A stretch of DNA of 64,000 bases, taken from positions 1,302,911-1,366,910 of the forward strand of contig VZTJ01001438.1 in assembly GCA_013397795.1 (NCBI GenBank). The letters run 5' to 3'. The translations under genes and the position numbers were made by a program. Shown here in pieces: positions 1 through 10,600 of this stretch. The notes beneath the pieces were generated by a model. The model did no database searches and was not told the origin of the DNA. It saw only the letters and a list, made by a program, of their open reading frames with translations. Numbering within the stretch: position 1 is the first letter of the stretch; each line of letters starts with the position of its first letter. The DNA comes from Orthonyx spaldingii. Lineage: Eukaryota > Chordata > Aves > Passeriformes > Orthonychidae.

Positions 1-1065
1 AACTCTGTTACACCTGCTCTGGACTTCGCTGTTTTCATCATTAACCAGCCCAACCAAGGCCTTTAAGAGGTGACTGAACGAGTCCACCAGTGACAGACTG
101 CAGTTCCTCAGTAAGTGGTGGACCAGCTCCACCAGCTCCAGTCTTACCTTCCAGTGGGGGTGAACTGAAGAAGATTCAACCACTTTATGCAAGAGAAGAG
201 AGAGTTTTTCAGCTGTACTTTTAGTCCAGTCAGATCCTCTGTGGATCATTAGCTCTGATATTCTGCTGTGTTCCACTGGCAGCTTTTCCTTACTCTTTGG
301 GATTCTGGCTAGCTGTTTGTCAGCCATGACCAAACCAACAATCAGATAAAAGAGTCTGATGGCAGAAACAGTAGTTTTGTGACCTTGCTTGATGTCTCCA
401 GTAATAACCCGAGACAGCGCAATAGAAATCCCGGGCAGAAAAGAAGCAAACAAATCCCCACATTGCTGCACCTCGTCTTCATCCAGGTGTCGGTGCTCCT
501 GGCAGTCACACTGCAGAACCAGGACCTGCAAGCACTCCAAGGCAGAGATCTTGATTTGCTTTGCTTTTTCTTGCTCTGCAAGCGTCAGAAGCAAAGACAC
601 AGCAAATCCTAAGAGTGGAAGGGTGGAAGGTTGGTACAGAGACAGGATAACATCCCCATAAGCCGAATGCATCAGGGTGTGGAGCGCCTGGATCACAGTC
701 AGCTTCAGCTCCTCGGACAGCGGGGCGGCTTTGCCCGAGCTGGGAGGGGGAGCGAGGCAGGTGCAGAGCTCAGAGAACAGCTCCTGCAGCAGCTCCTGCT
801 TCTTCACGCACGTCGCCGCCAGCACGGAGGAGATGCACTGCACCAGACTCTGCACCAGCCGTTCCTGCTTGGGCCCCGGCACCCGCAGGGCGAAGCGCAG
901 CGGGAACAGCACGTACTCCTGCAGCTCCTGCAGGGCCGCGCCGCTCACCCCGGCCAGGTGCGCCTGCAGCTGCCGCACGTTCTCCACCGTCTGCGCCCGC
1001 GTCAGCTGCACGCAGACGGGGCGCAGCGCCCCGAAGGCCGCCTGCGGGGTGTCGAACACGGCCAT
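1..1065 (-). CDS. TTI1: TTI1, TELO2-interacting protein 1, N-terminal 355 codons (partial)
   Basis: The minus strand is open without a stop from the ATG at 1065-1063 to the window edge, 355 codons ending exactly in frame at base 1. The protein begins MAVFDTPQAAFGALRPVCVQ and continues with QELQEYVLFPLRFALR, KKQELLQELFSEL, LMHSAYGDVILSLY and SVHPHWKVRLELVELV, all close to human TTI1 (about 1089 aa). The remainder lies to the left of the window. TTI1 is an all-helical HEAT-repeat scaffold that joins TELO2 and TTI2 in the TTT complex. That complex works with HSP90/R2TP to mature PIK-related kinases (mTOR, ATM, ATR, DNA-PKcs, SMG1). The long first coding exon and the head-to-head arrangement with RPRD1B fit the vertebrate locus. 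Any non-coding first exon was not resolved. Identity is very secure; only completeness is lacking. Confidence 0.96.
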   Translation of the reverse strand, partial: MAVFDTPQAAFGALRPVCVQLTRAQTVENVRQLQAHLAGVSGAALQELQEYVLFPLRFALRVPGPKQERLVQSLVQCISSVLAATCVKKQELLQELFSELCTCLAPPPSSGKAAPLSEELKLTVIQALHTLMHSAYGDVILSLYQPSTLPLLGFAVSLLLTLAEQEKAKQIKISALECLQVLVLQCDCQEHRHLDEDEVQQCGDLFASFLPGISIALSRVITGDIKQGHKTTVSAIRLFYLIVGLVMADKQLARIPKSKEKLPVEHSRISELMIHRGSDWTKSTAEKLSLLLHKVVESSSVHPHWKVRLELVELVHHLLRNCSLSLVDSFSHLLKALVGLVNDENSEVQSRCNRV

Positions 1066-1515
1066 GCCGGGGGCCCTGCCCGGGGCCGGGGTGCGCTGGG
1101 GCCAGGCCGGGCAGCCCTGAGGCTGCCGGAAGTGTCACCGCCACGCAGCGCCACAAATCTCCCGCGGAGCACGGCGGACGCTGAGAGAAAAGTCCCGTGC
1201 GCCCGCAACGCGCATGCGCGCGCGGCGCAACGCTAAGGCAACGCGGCTGCCAGCGCCATAAAGGTCCCGCGGGCGGGAGCGGGCGCCGTGAGAAAAGTCA
1301 CGGATGCTCGTAGCACGCAGGCGCCGAGGTTGGTGGCGCATGCGCAGAGCCTGCCCGCCGCGCGGGCCGGCTCCCTCCGGCGCTCCGTACGATGCCGCCC
1401 CTCGGCCCGCGGCGGGGTCAGGGCGCGGGCGGCCATCTTGTGGCTGCGGCCCCGGCGGGTTCTTGTCGGTGAGGCCGCGCCGCGCCCCCCCCGCGGGCGG
1501 AGCGGCCCCGGCCCC
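1066..1515. promoter_or_regulatory. Bidirectional CpG-island promoter of TTI1 (left) and RPRD1B (right)
   Basis: Only 450 bp separate the two divergent ATGs, and the stretch is rich in G, C and CpG. Visible motifs are an ETS-type CCGGAAGTG near 1128-1136, perfect NRF1 palindromes GCGCATGCGC at 1210-1219 and 1336-1345, and a YY1-type CCATCTTG (reverse CAAGATGG) at 1433-1440, which usually lies just after a start site. I see no convincing TATA box, as expected of a housekeeping promoter. If RPRD1B transcription starts before 1392, its leader contains a 26-codon upstream ORF (ATG 1392, TGA 1470-1472) out of frame with the main ATG at 1516. Start sites are inferred, not seen. Confidence 0.8.
1148..1357. 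repeat. Degenerate 105-bp tandem duplication in the bidirectional promoter
   Basis: The block beginning GCGCCACAAATCTCCCGCGG at 1148 returns at 1253 as GCGCCATAAAGGTCCCGCGG, exactly 105 bp later. Both copies continue with a GAGAAAAGTC word (near 1185 and 1290), and each is followed by an NRF1 palindrome (1210 and 1336). The tails have drifted by insertions, so the second NRF1 site is 126 bp, not 105 bp, from the first. This looks like an old duplication of a promoter module. Confidence 0.6.
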
Positions 1516-1666
1516 ATGTCCTCCTTCTCGGAGTCGGCGCTGGAGAAGAAGCTGTCGGAGCTGAGCAACTCCCAGCAGAGCGTGCAGACGCTCTCGCTGT
1601 GGCTCATCCACCACCGCAAGCACGCGGGGCCCATCGTCGCCGTGTGGCACCGGGAGCTCCGCAAAG
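1516..1666 (+). CDS. RPRD1B: RPRD1B coding exon 1 (codons 1-50)
   Basis: The ATG at 1516 starts MSSFSESALEKKLSELSN. The exon ends inside the codon after RELRK (phase 1), followed by the donor GTGCGC at 1667. It encodes the first helices of the CID domain. Confidence 0.95.
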
Positions 1667-4600
1667 GTGCGCGGGGGGTTTGTCCGGCGGGGGCCGCTCC
1701 GGCAGCCCCCGCCCCGAGGGTACCGGGGCCGGTGAGCGCGGCCGGTTCCTCCTCGCGGAGCTCCGCGGGTCGGCACCGGCAGAAGTTGGTGTCCCGGGAG
1801 TTTACGGGAGCCTGGGCGCTGTTTCCCTGCTGCTGCTGCTGTTGTTGTTGTTTACTAAACTTTGGGGGGGATACCACGTGTGAGGGGTGTATTCCGGTGA
1901 TACAGGCGGCGTTTTGGGAAGGCGGAGGATGGAGGCGCAGCCAGGTGTGGGTTGAGAGGGAGAGGATGCTGAGCTCTGGGCGGGCAGTTCGCGTGTAAAA
2001 CAAGAGATGTACGAACTACGTTCCCCTTGGAAGTGCTCTGGCTGTTTGGCTCCGTTTTTTAAATTTTGGGTTTGGGTTCATACAACTCACCCATTATAGA
2101 ATTAGTGAGAGGAGATAAACAAAGCAAAAGTAGTTGTAGAAATCTATAAAACGCTTTGGTGCTATCATCCAGAAATATTTTGTGCTTGTTTTTCTTGCAG
2201 ATTAACTAAAGGCAATTTCCCAGATGGCTTCACCCTGAAGCCAAGGGAGACTGTCAGTGCCTGGTCGAAGGTGTTCATGCCGATGGCAGGGCTTGGAACG
2301 AGGTGATCTTTAAGGTCCCTTCCAACCCAAACCATTCTGGGATTCTGTGTGGATGCCCTGTCCCCACGTGCAGCTCTGAGATCAGCCAGTGTCACTGTTA
2401 CCACTGCGGGCACTAGCACTGTGAGCCCCTTGGAGCAGCTGGGGTATCTTCTACGTGATTGCTGGTTTTTGCCATTTACAGTTTATTTATGAGTTTTTGG
2501 AAGATCTGAGTTTGCCCTGTTGTGGAAATGAGCACCTTTATTTTCTGCTTTCTGTATGTTCGTGGTCATTTTGCTTTGGGGAACAGCAAAACCCCCCGAT
2601 TCTGGCCATATTGAAATAGAAACTGGTGGTGTCAAAATGGAAAAAGTTAAGGTATATGAAAGAAATTTGATATTTGGAGCACTGTTTGGAAAATTCTTGA
2701 GTCTCCACAATAATTTTCTCCTACAGTTTCACTCAGTTCTGAGTTATGTGGTTTTATTCAAGTATTTTTCCTGAAGTTAATTCATAAAAAAGAAACGAAT
2801 TGTTTTATTAATTTTCTGGTGGGTTAGAACAGCTTGTTTTAATCGTGTTTAAAATTTGCTGGGTTTTCATAGTTGAGGTGTTACTGTGCACAAAAAGCAT
2901 TAAACTCATGTGGGTTTTATGAATTAATTAAAAAACAGCAGAAGTGAGGACATTGAGAACTACCTGACTTAAAAGCCCCTGATTTGCTTTGGTAACATGG
3001 AAATGTTTTGAACTTTGTTTTCAGACTGCAAAGCTATAAACAACTTTGAAAGCCCTGTTAATGATTCCAGGTGAAAGAAGTGAGAAATAAATGCAAACTC
3101 TCCTTTTTTTTTTTTTTNNNNNNNNNNNNNNNNNNNNNNNNNNNNNNNNNNNNNNNTTTTTTCCTTTCTTCTTTTCTTTTTTTCCCCTTTCTCAGCAAAA
3201 TCGAGTAGGAAACTTACTTTCCTATATTTAGCAAATGATGTCATCCAGAACAGTAAGAGGAAAGGTCCTGAATTTACCAGGGAATTTGAATCTGTTCTTG
3301 TGGATGCATTTTCTCACGTTGCCAGGTATGTTGCTGTATTTCTTCAGCGTTCCTCTCTAGGGATTTGCATTCTTGTTATTCAGAGCTTAATTCAATTGGA
3401 TTTTGTTGTTTTTTTTTTAAGTTTAGGGGGTGCTTGTACCCTCTCTGTAGTAGAGATTGGATCCTGACTGCATTGTGGTTGGGGACTGTTTAGTTTAAAT
3501 GGGCAGCCTTGTTTGTGTGTGAACCAGCCCTTCACAGCTTCACGTGTTTGTTCTCTGTGTGCAGCTCCTATGGACTTTATTTCAATTGTTACCTAAAGAT
3601 CTGCCAGATCTGTGTGTGGGCAGTGGAATTGAGCAGTTGGGTGTGCTTATTAAAGCCCCATAATGAATGGCTCTGCCCCATTGTCAAAAGACTTTAAAAG
3701 AGCTGATGTTTTGGGTCACTGGATTCTCACCAGCCTCCTGGTTTGAGCAGTTACTTTGTGTGTTGCTCGTTCTAATGGTTACCTGATCAGTAATATCCTT
3801 GCTGGAGGAAGAAAGAATTTCATACATAAAAGGGCAGAAGTGATGCAGCCACCACCTTATCAAAAATGCATTGTTATTTAGTTAAGGTTGTCTCTAAAAG
3901 GCATAATAATCCCTGTTATCTCAGCTAAACAACGTTAATGCTCTGGGTATTTGTTGTCTGTTCTGGAGGGCTGTCTGACTGTCAGTGCACGCTCTGAGTG
4001 CATTTAAGTGCCTAATGATCCAATCAACCTGCTTTTAATTGGGATATTATTGACTGAAACAACTGTTTAAAGTTAATACTTGGAGTTGTAGACTTGTCAG
4101 TGTTGGGGTATTTTATAAACTCTTATTGCAAATTGTGAATGATAGCAGGTTTCTTCTTCCAGAACTTTTCCTGCCCTTACTTTGAGGTGGGAATGTGGGG
4201 CACTTCCAGGCAATCTTTAGGTCAAATAAAGGGGAAAATTTGCCATAAGCGTGTTTTGCACAGTTTGTCTCAGACAACATGAGCAACGTTCTCTCCAAAT
4301 GTTCGCATATTGCAATGGGTGCAGCTGCCAGTTTGGAAGATGCTCTCTGAAAACATAAGGAGTGTTGATCAGCTGAACTATAACGATTTCCTAATCTTTG
4401 AACAGAGAAGCAGACGAGGGCTGCAAGAAACCCTTGGAACGATTGCTGAACATCTGGCAGGAGAGGAGTGTGTATGGCAGCGAGTTCATACAGCAGCTCA
4501 AACTGTCTATGGAAGACTCCAACAGCCCCCAAACGAAAGGTACTTGCATATGGCTTGTCATGTGTGTTTTGTTTTTAAACTGGTGCATGTTTCACTGGAA

Positions 4601-7600
4601 ATGCTATGAGGACTTGAGCTCTGGGCTTGTTTAGTTGAGTTGTTGCCAGAGCTGGTCATGGAGGTTCTTCAGAACTGTCTCCAGAAGTCTGAGTTTTGTT
4701 AAGCCCATGGTTCTGGTTTGCAGGTGTGTTGCCTTGTGGCTGGCAGTGAGCTTAACTGGACATGATGTCTGGTGCTGCTTGTGCAGATAGAGTGCTCCAG
4801 GGCTGCCTTATTGGGGTGAACGCAAGTCAGTCTTATAGGGAACTGCTGTGTCCACCTCAAATCAAGTGTCCCACTCTGCATCTCTGAGACTACTCAGCTG
4901 GGTTATTAGCATGTCTTATTCAATCCTGTTAGTGCTTTCATTCTCATATTAATTGTTTTGTTTTCCATAGTTATTGTGTTTTATTATGATGCAGCAATAG
5001 TTGAAGTCTGGAATTTATGCCCCAGAAGCTTGTCTGGTCTCTGTTTTTTCTTACACCAGCTGATGTCATTTGGGGAAAACTCTAACTTTGCATCATTTAA
5101 TATCATTAGGACATCACAGGTATATCCTTATTACTGCATGAGACACGTGAGAAACTGAGCATAAGCTTGTGTTTACTGTGCTTTGATTGACTGCTTTGGG
5201 AGATCTTTCCTCTTCTACAGCACTTGAAAGTGTTTCACTGGTAGTGCTCCAGTGGAAAGAGGGGAGCAATGGGATGCCTAAACTATGGAAGGTGAGGGTC
5301 ATTAAAAGTCAAGAGTATTCTGGTGAAGGGAATATTTGTCCACCTTGCAGCTCCATTCCTGGAAGTGTTCAAGTCCAGGTTGGATGGGGCCCTGAACAAG
5401 CTGCTCCTGTGACAGGTGTCCCTGCTCCTGGCAGGGGAATTGGAATGAGGTGGCCTTTAAGGTCCCTTCCATGAAGCCATCCTATGATTCTATGAAGTGT
5501 CAGTGTCTTCAAATGAGCTGGAATGACATTGCTGCTCTGGTCGTGTTTTTTTCTCTTCCCCACAGAGGTGTGGTGGGGTGAGAGAGTTGGTTTGGTCATT
5601 AGTAAAGGACTCTTATGCCATTCTTAGGTGGTGAAAACAAGGTCTGATTGAGATGATATTTAATGTACAATTAATATAAAGCTGTGAGCATAAATGAGAC
5701 ACGTATGTGAAGACATCTCTGGCTGTAGCTTTGTGGTTTTTTACCCACTGCTCTGGGCAGAACTGCTGGGTGGATGCTTTTGCAGCTCACACCAGAGCCC
5801 TTCCACTTGGCCCTGATTGACGTATAACTTTTGGAAGGTGACTTTTGCAATTTTTCCTCCAAGTGTTGTGAACCAAGTGCCCTGACCAAAGGGGTTGTCC
5901 CGCCTGTATGGAGGCTCTGAGGGGTGAACGTGGACATTCTCTGCATGAACTGGCTCATGCTGGGGTTCCTTTTGTCTGGGTGCAGTGAATGAGGCACCTG
6001 TGTGTCATCAAAGGACAGAATTTACACTCCTGATAACCCTGTCCTGATTAACTGAGGATTTGAAACTGTTTATTTAGCGTACCTGGGTAAGTGTTTCACA
6101 AGTATTTAAGTTGGAATCCAAAGGCATTGATAATTGATACCATGTGTTATTTCCTGGTCAGTTGGCAACCAGCTGTTGCTCAGTGTCCTTTCCCTGTGGC
6201 TGATGGTGTCAACCACTTCTGCTACTGTTGTCTTCTCAACTTAAAAACGTTTGTACAGAATCAAATTTCCTAAGAGTAACAGACCTTTGTCTGTGGGAAG
6301 CAGAGTGAAGGAATACAAACCCTTCACGAACTGCTGTGTGCACAGCTTCACTTGGCAAGAAACTTAGTTTTTGTCTGGGTAATTAGGGATATTAATGTAG
6401 TAGCTTTCATTTGAAGGAAAGTTGAGGCCTTTTTATGAGTGTCAACGTTGGTGCCTTGTCAATTCATGGTCAAAAAGAAATTGAGATTTTTAAGAGAAAA
6501 AGAAATTTGAAAAATTCAGCGGAGTTGTCCTGTGGATTTTTTCCTTGTTTTGACTGATGTGTGTGCAAATTAGCTTCTTGATGGTAACAGCTAGCTTCGC
6601 CTGGGGGTTTTATGGATTTCTGAGATAAATTGATGTTTGAGTTTCTGGTGGGTTGCAGAAGGCTTTTTTGTTTTTACTGTATTCCATTTTCAAACAGGTG
6701 AATATAAGCAAGATGGAGATTAAGGTGTCCTGGTTTACAGATATAACAATTGTCATAAATGTGGAAAACCATAGTCCAGTGTTTCTGCAAACCCATTCTG
6801 ACTTTCTGAACACCCAAGGTAGACACAGCTGAGAAATAGGAAATGTTAGTGTCTGTAGACTGGTGCAAGCTGTGCTGTTAAAATGCTGGAGCTCCTTAGA
6901 GCACCTGGTGCTGTTGATAACACCTGGTTATAACACCTGATAACAGCTGTGATAACTATTCTTCAGCCCAAGGTATGGCAGCAGGTCAGTGTGGGTAGTT
7001 TTCTCTTATTTTTCATACTGCAGTGCCTTAAATTCGTGGGCTGGTTGGTGCTTCTGTCTGATCAAGATGACTTTGCTTGACTTGAGAGCACCACTTAGAG
7101 TTGTGATACTTGTCAAAATGCAGCAGAGTCCTGTATCAGTGAGGAAATATGTCTTTAAAGCTCATCAGTGAGTGTTTTTTTGTTTCTTGTTGTGTAACAC
7201 ACAGTGAGCAACCCAAGGCCTTGGGTAATGCACAGCAATTCAGTTGTCTGCACGTGCTGAGCTTCTGCTGTGGAGCAGAGCTGATTTCCTTTCAGAGAGA
7301 CAGAGGGGTAAGAGAACTTGCCCTTTCTAAGCATTGTATTCCCTGGTTTGGGTGCTCAGGGGTGCAGCTGGCTACCAGATTTTATTCTTTCGAGTTCCTT
7401 AAGGAAATATGCATATGCATGGAAATGAGCTTTTGAATATTGATACATTGTTTTATCTCTAAATGTATTCATTAAGCTTGCATTTGCTTTCTCATTAGTC
7501 TCATTTTTATTAGAATGTTTCTTTTCACAAGCAATAGGGAAGAGAAGAACCACCCCTATCTCTCAAAGACTGGAAAAACTAGGTCTTAAAGGTTTGATGT

Positions 7601-10600
7601 GAAACCCTTCAGGCAATACCACCGATATAGCTGATGTGTTTTCTTTTTGTTGCCTTTGTAATAAGCAGTTGTAGAAGGTCCTTGGGTGTGCTGTGATGTA
7701 GGAGTGTGTCACTCTGAACAGAGAGCTGAGCTGCTCCCTGACTGCGTTCATTGTGTTTATGTTGCAAATTCTGGCACAGAAAGTCAGACCTGCATTAAAA
7801 TATGGAGAAGAGCAGAGAGGAGAGCAGGCAGGGAGGCTTCTGAGGGTAGCTGAAATAAAAGCACCTGGACACAGGACTAGATACTGTTTTGGAGCAGCTC
7901 AGCTCCAGTTATGCTCACCCTAGGAGAGGCTGCCAACAAATATATATTGTAATGAGAACTTCAGCAACCACGAGTAACCTGCCCCCAAAGAGAGAAAGGG
8001 TTGGAACGGTTGAAGGGGGTGCTGGATCATTAGAAGCCTGTTTACCTCTAAAAACAGGCATCAAGAGCTGAGAATAAAAAAGTGAGCACCTGAGGTGGGA
8101 AGATCCCTCAGGTGGTCAGCTGACAGGAAAAGTTCATAGTTGTCAGCAAGGCCTTTGAGACTGTAACCTTCTTCAAGCCACCAGAGATGGTATGAAGCAC
8201 AAAAGTTGGTGCAGAAATACTTTTGCAGGTCTCTGTGGACTCTGCAACAGCAAGGTAGCAACAGCCTGGAGTGTCACTGCAAAGCTGTTAGGAGAGCAGT
8301 TGTCTGTCATTTTGGAGAAATGGGGAGTGCTTTGCCCTTTGGAGGCCTTTCAGGAGTAGTTCAGTTTCTGAGCTGTGAAGAGCACAGCAAAGCAGGAGAA
8401 CTGACTTCATTGGGGTTTCTCTGTCTTCTTTATTTCCATGTCAAGGTGGGCTCTTGATTTTCATGGAAGAAGCTGTCTGTATTCTACAGGGATATCTTGA
8501 TTGTTTTGGGTATGCATTACATTCTGATCAGTTCCGGGTGCTCTCAGTGCTTGTTTTCCCCTTCTCTGGCTGATTGACACACTTTCCTGGTAGTGTAGAC
8601 TGTGATGGTTAAATGACTCCTGGCTGGCAGATTTTGTAAGTTACCCAAGCAGGGACAATTCTAATCTGTGCTATGCTTCTGTTCTCTTTCAGGGGTCCTT
8701 TTACTCCATATGCTTTTGAGTTCAAAAATAAGTGTAGGGGTTTTTTTCTATTTTGATGAGATTGAGATGGTGTTTCTAGGATCCTCCAGTGACTGGTGCT
8801 TAGGTTTGCAGGTGCTCAGAACCACCTACTTCAGAGTGGTTCCTGTCAGACTCACTTGGCCTTGTTCAGATGGAATTTTCAATGAATTCTGAATCCTCTG
8901 TGTCTGAGTGGTGAGCAAGTGTAATGCTGTGTCTTGTGGTAGACCAGTTGGCAACACAGCAGGAATAACTCTTCAGCAACTTGAATCCCAGCTCTCATTT
9001 TAATTTTCACTTGTGTGATCGCTGTGGTCAAGCATTCTTCTGTTAGTTGGCTCATGTTTATCCTCTGTTGGTTAATTATTTTATGATAAGTACATACAGG
9101 TGATAAATACTGATGGCTAGTTATGTTGGGCTGGGTAGTTTTAAATGCTCTCTTTGGCTGCTTTATCATCTGCTCATCTCCTGTTCAACCCAACTCGTGT
9201 TTCTCGCAGACCCCAGTGGGCAGTAGCCGTTTTCCTTGTTGATGTGGTGCCTTGCTGACTTGTCAGTCAGATTGTCAGGCACTCATACATCAGTTGGATA
9301 CATACAATAATTAAAGTTTCATTTTTCTAGCGTAGGTAACTTTGTTCTATCAAACACAAACAATTCATTTGGTTTAAGGAATCTTTTCTGTGCTGCTTTG
9401 CCCTTCTTTGAGTGAATCTGTTCCCTGACAGGTGTGTTTGTGTTTGCCTTGGGAAAGTCGTTCAGCTCTTCCTGCAATGAGCAGGATGTAACAGCTCCTC
9501 AGATTTCTCTCCGTTAGAATGAAGTTTTTTCATATATCCCACCTGACAAGGCAGGCAAAATGGCATTTAAGGACAGACCTTTCTGTTTGGTTCCTCATTA
9601 GAACGGGACAGTCTGGTTTTGTTTTAAATTGAGTGATCTTGGATTTTCCTGTGAATCAAAGCATATACAGATTCTATCCTTGAACTTAACGATTATCTTG
9701 GCAAAACTTGATTCCATTGAATAGATGTTCTTAAGACTGTGCAAAGATTTCTTATAAATTACCCTGGATCTTATTATCTTTGGTGGCAAGTCTGAAAAAT
9801 GATCTACCTTCTTTTGAAGGTTCTGTGGCTGGATCAAAGGCTTCATAAAGACTTCTGACTCATTTAAATAAACTGTCTCTTCCCTTTCAAACTACTGTTT
9901 GCCATGCTGAGGTTCATTTAACCAATGCTGTCTTGCTTTATGACATCCCTGTTTCTGAAGTGTTGCAGGTTACCTGCTTGGAGATCAGTTCATGCTCTGC
10001 CCATTGCTATTGTTGCTGTCACATCTTGGAGTTGTAGTTGCACAGAGCTCTCCAGAAGCCCTTATTTTGGTGAAAGAGTGGAAGGTTGAACAACCAGCAA
10101 TTTGTTGATTGTGGAACCACAGTGAGCATATAGTTGATACAGAAAGATTAATTTCTTCTGTCCTTGTGTATCTTCACATCAGTGCTTCATTTCTACTGGT
10201 AGAAATCCTCACCTGTACACTCAGTGTTAGCCAAGCATCTGAGCAGAGTTGAAATTTGTCATTTATTGACAAATAGCACATTTATTTGCCTTTGCTACTT
10301 TCACTGTAGGAGACACAAACATATATGAGGTGCACACTGCTTGTGTATCCTCAGGCTGGCATGTACAGAGATACATATGGGGGCAAAATCAATCTTTTAT
10401 TCCTGTTTTGCATTTGAGTGTTTGGAATATGATGCCAACGTTAAAGTCCAGCTATGGTCGTCCTCTAGAGACCTTAATCATCAGAGTATCCATCTGGTGT
10501 AATTCTTTGAAGTAGAGTTAAGGTGGGCAGATCTGGCATCCAGATGAGTTGTTTCTATGTCTTCAGTTGCAGAGGAGAAGAAGTCTCTAAAGCGAACTTT

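Larger units (their letters stand above)
1667..3195 (+). other. RPRD1B intron 1
   Basis: The intron starts GC-rich and turns AT-rich. It holds a short CTG/TTG triplet run, a CR1 3' fragment, a T-run and a 39-N gap. The acceptor is TTTCTCAG at 3188-3195. I see no other gene; open frames here are short and look random. Confidence 0.8.

Noticed and set aside
1829..1853. CTG run as a disease-type unstable repeat
   Set aside because: Only about four CTG units followed by TTG units, and intronic.
1233..2003. Long open frames on both strands across the promoter and RPRD1B intron 1 (up to 256 codons)
   Set aside because: They cross the RPRD1B ATG, exon 1 donor and CpG island. They are products of stop-poor GC-rich sequence with no homology I recognise.
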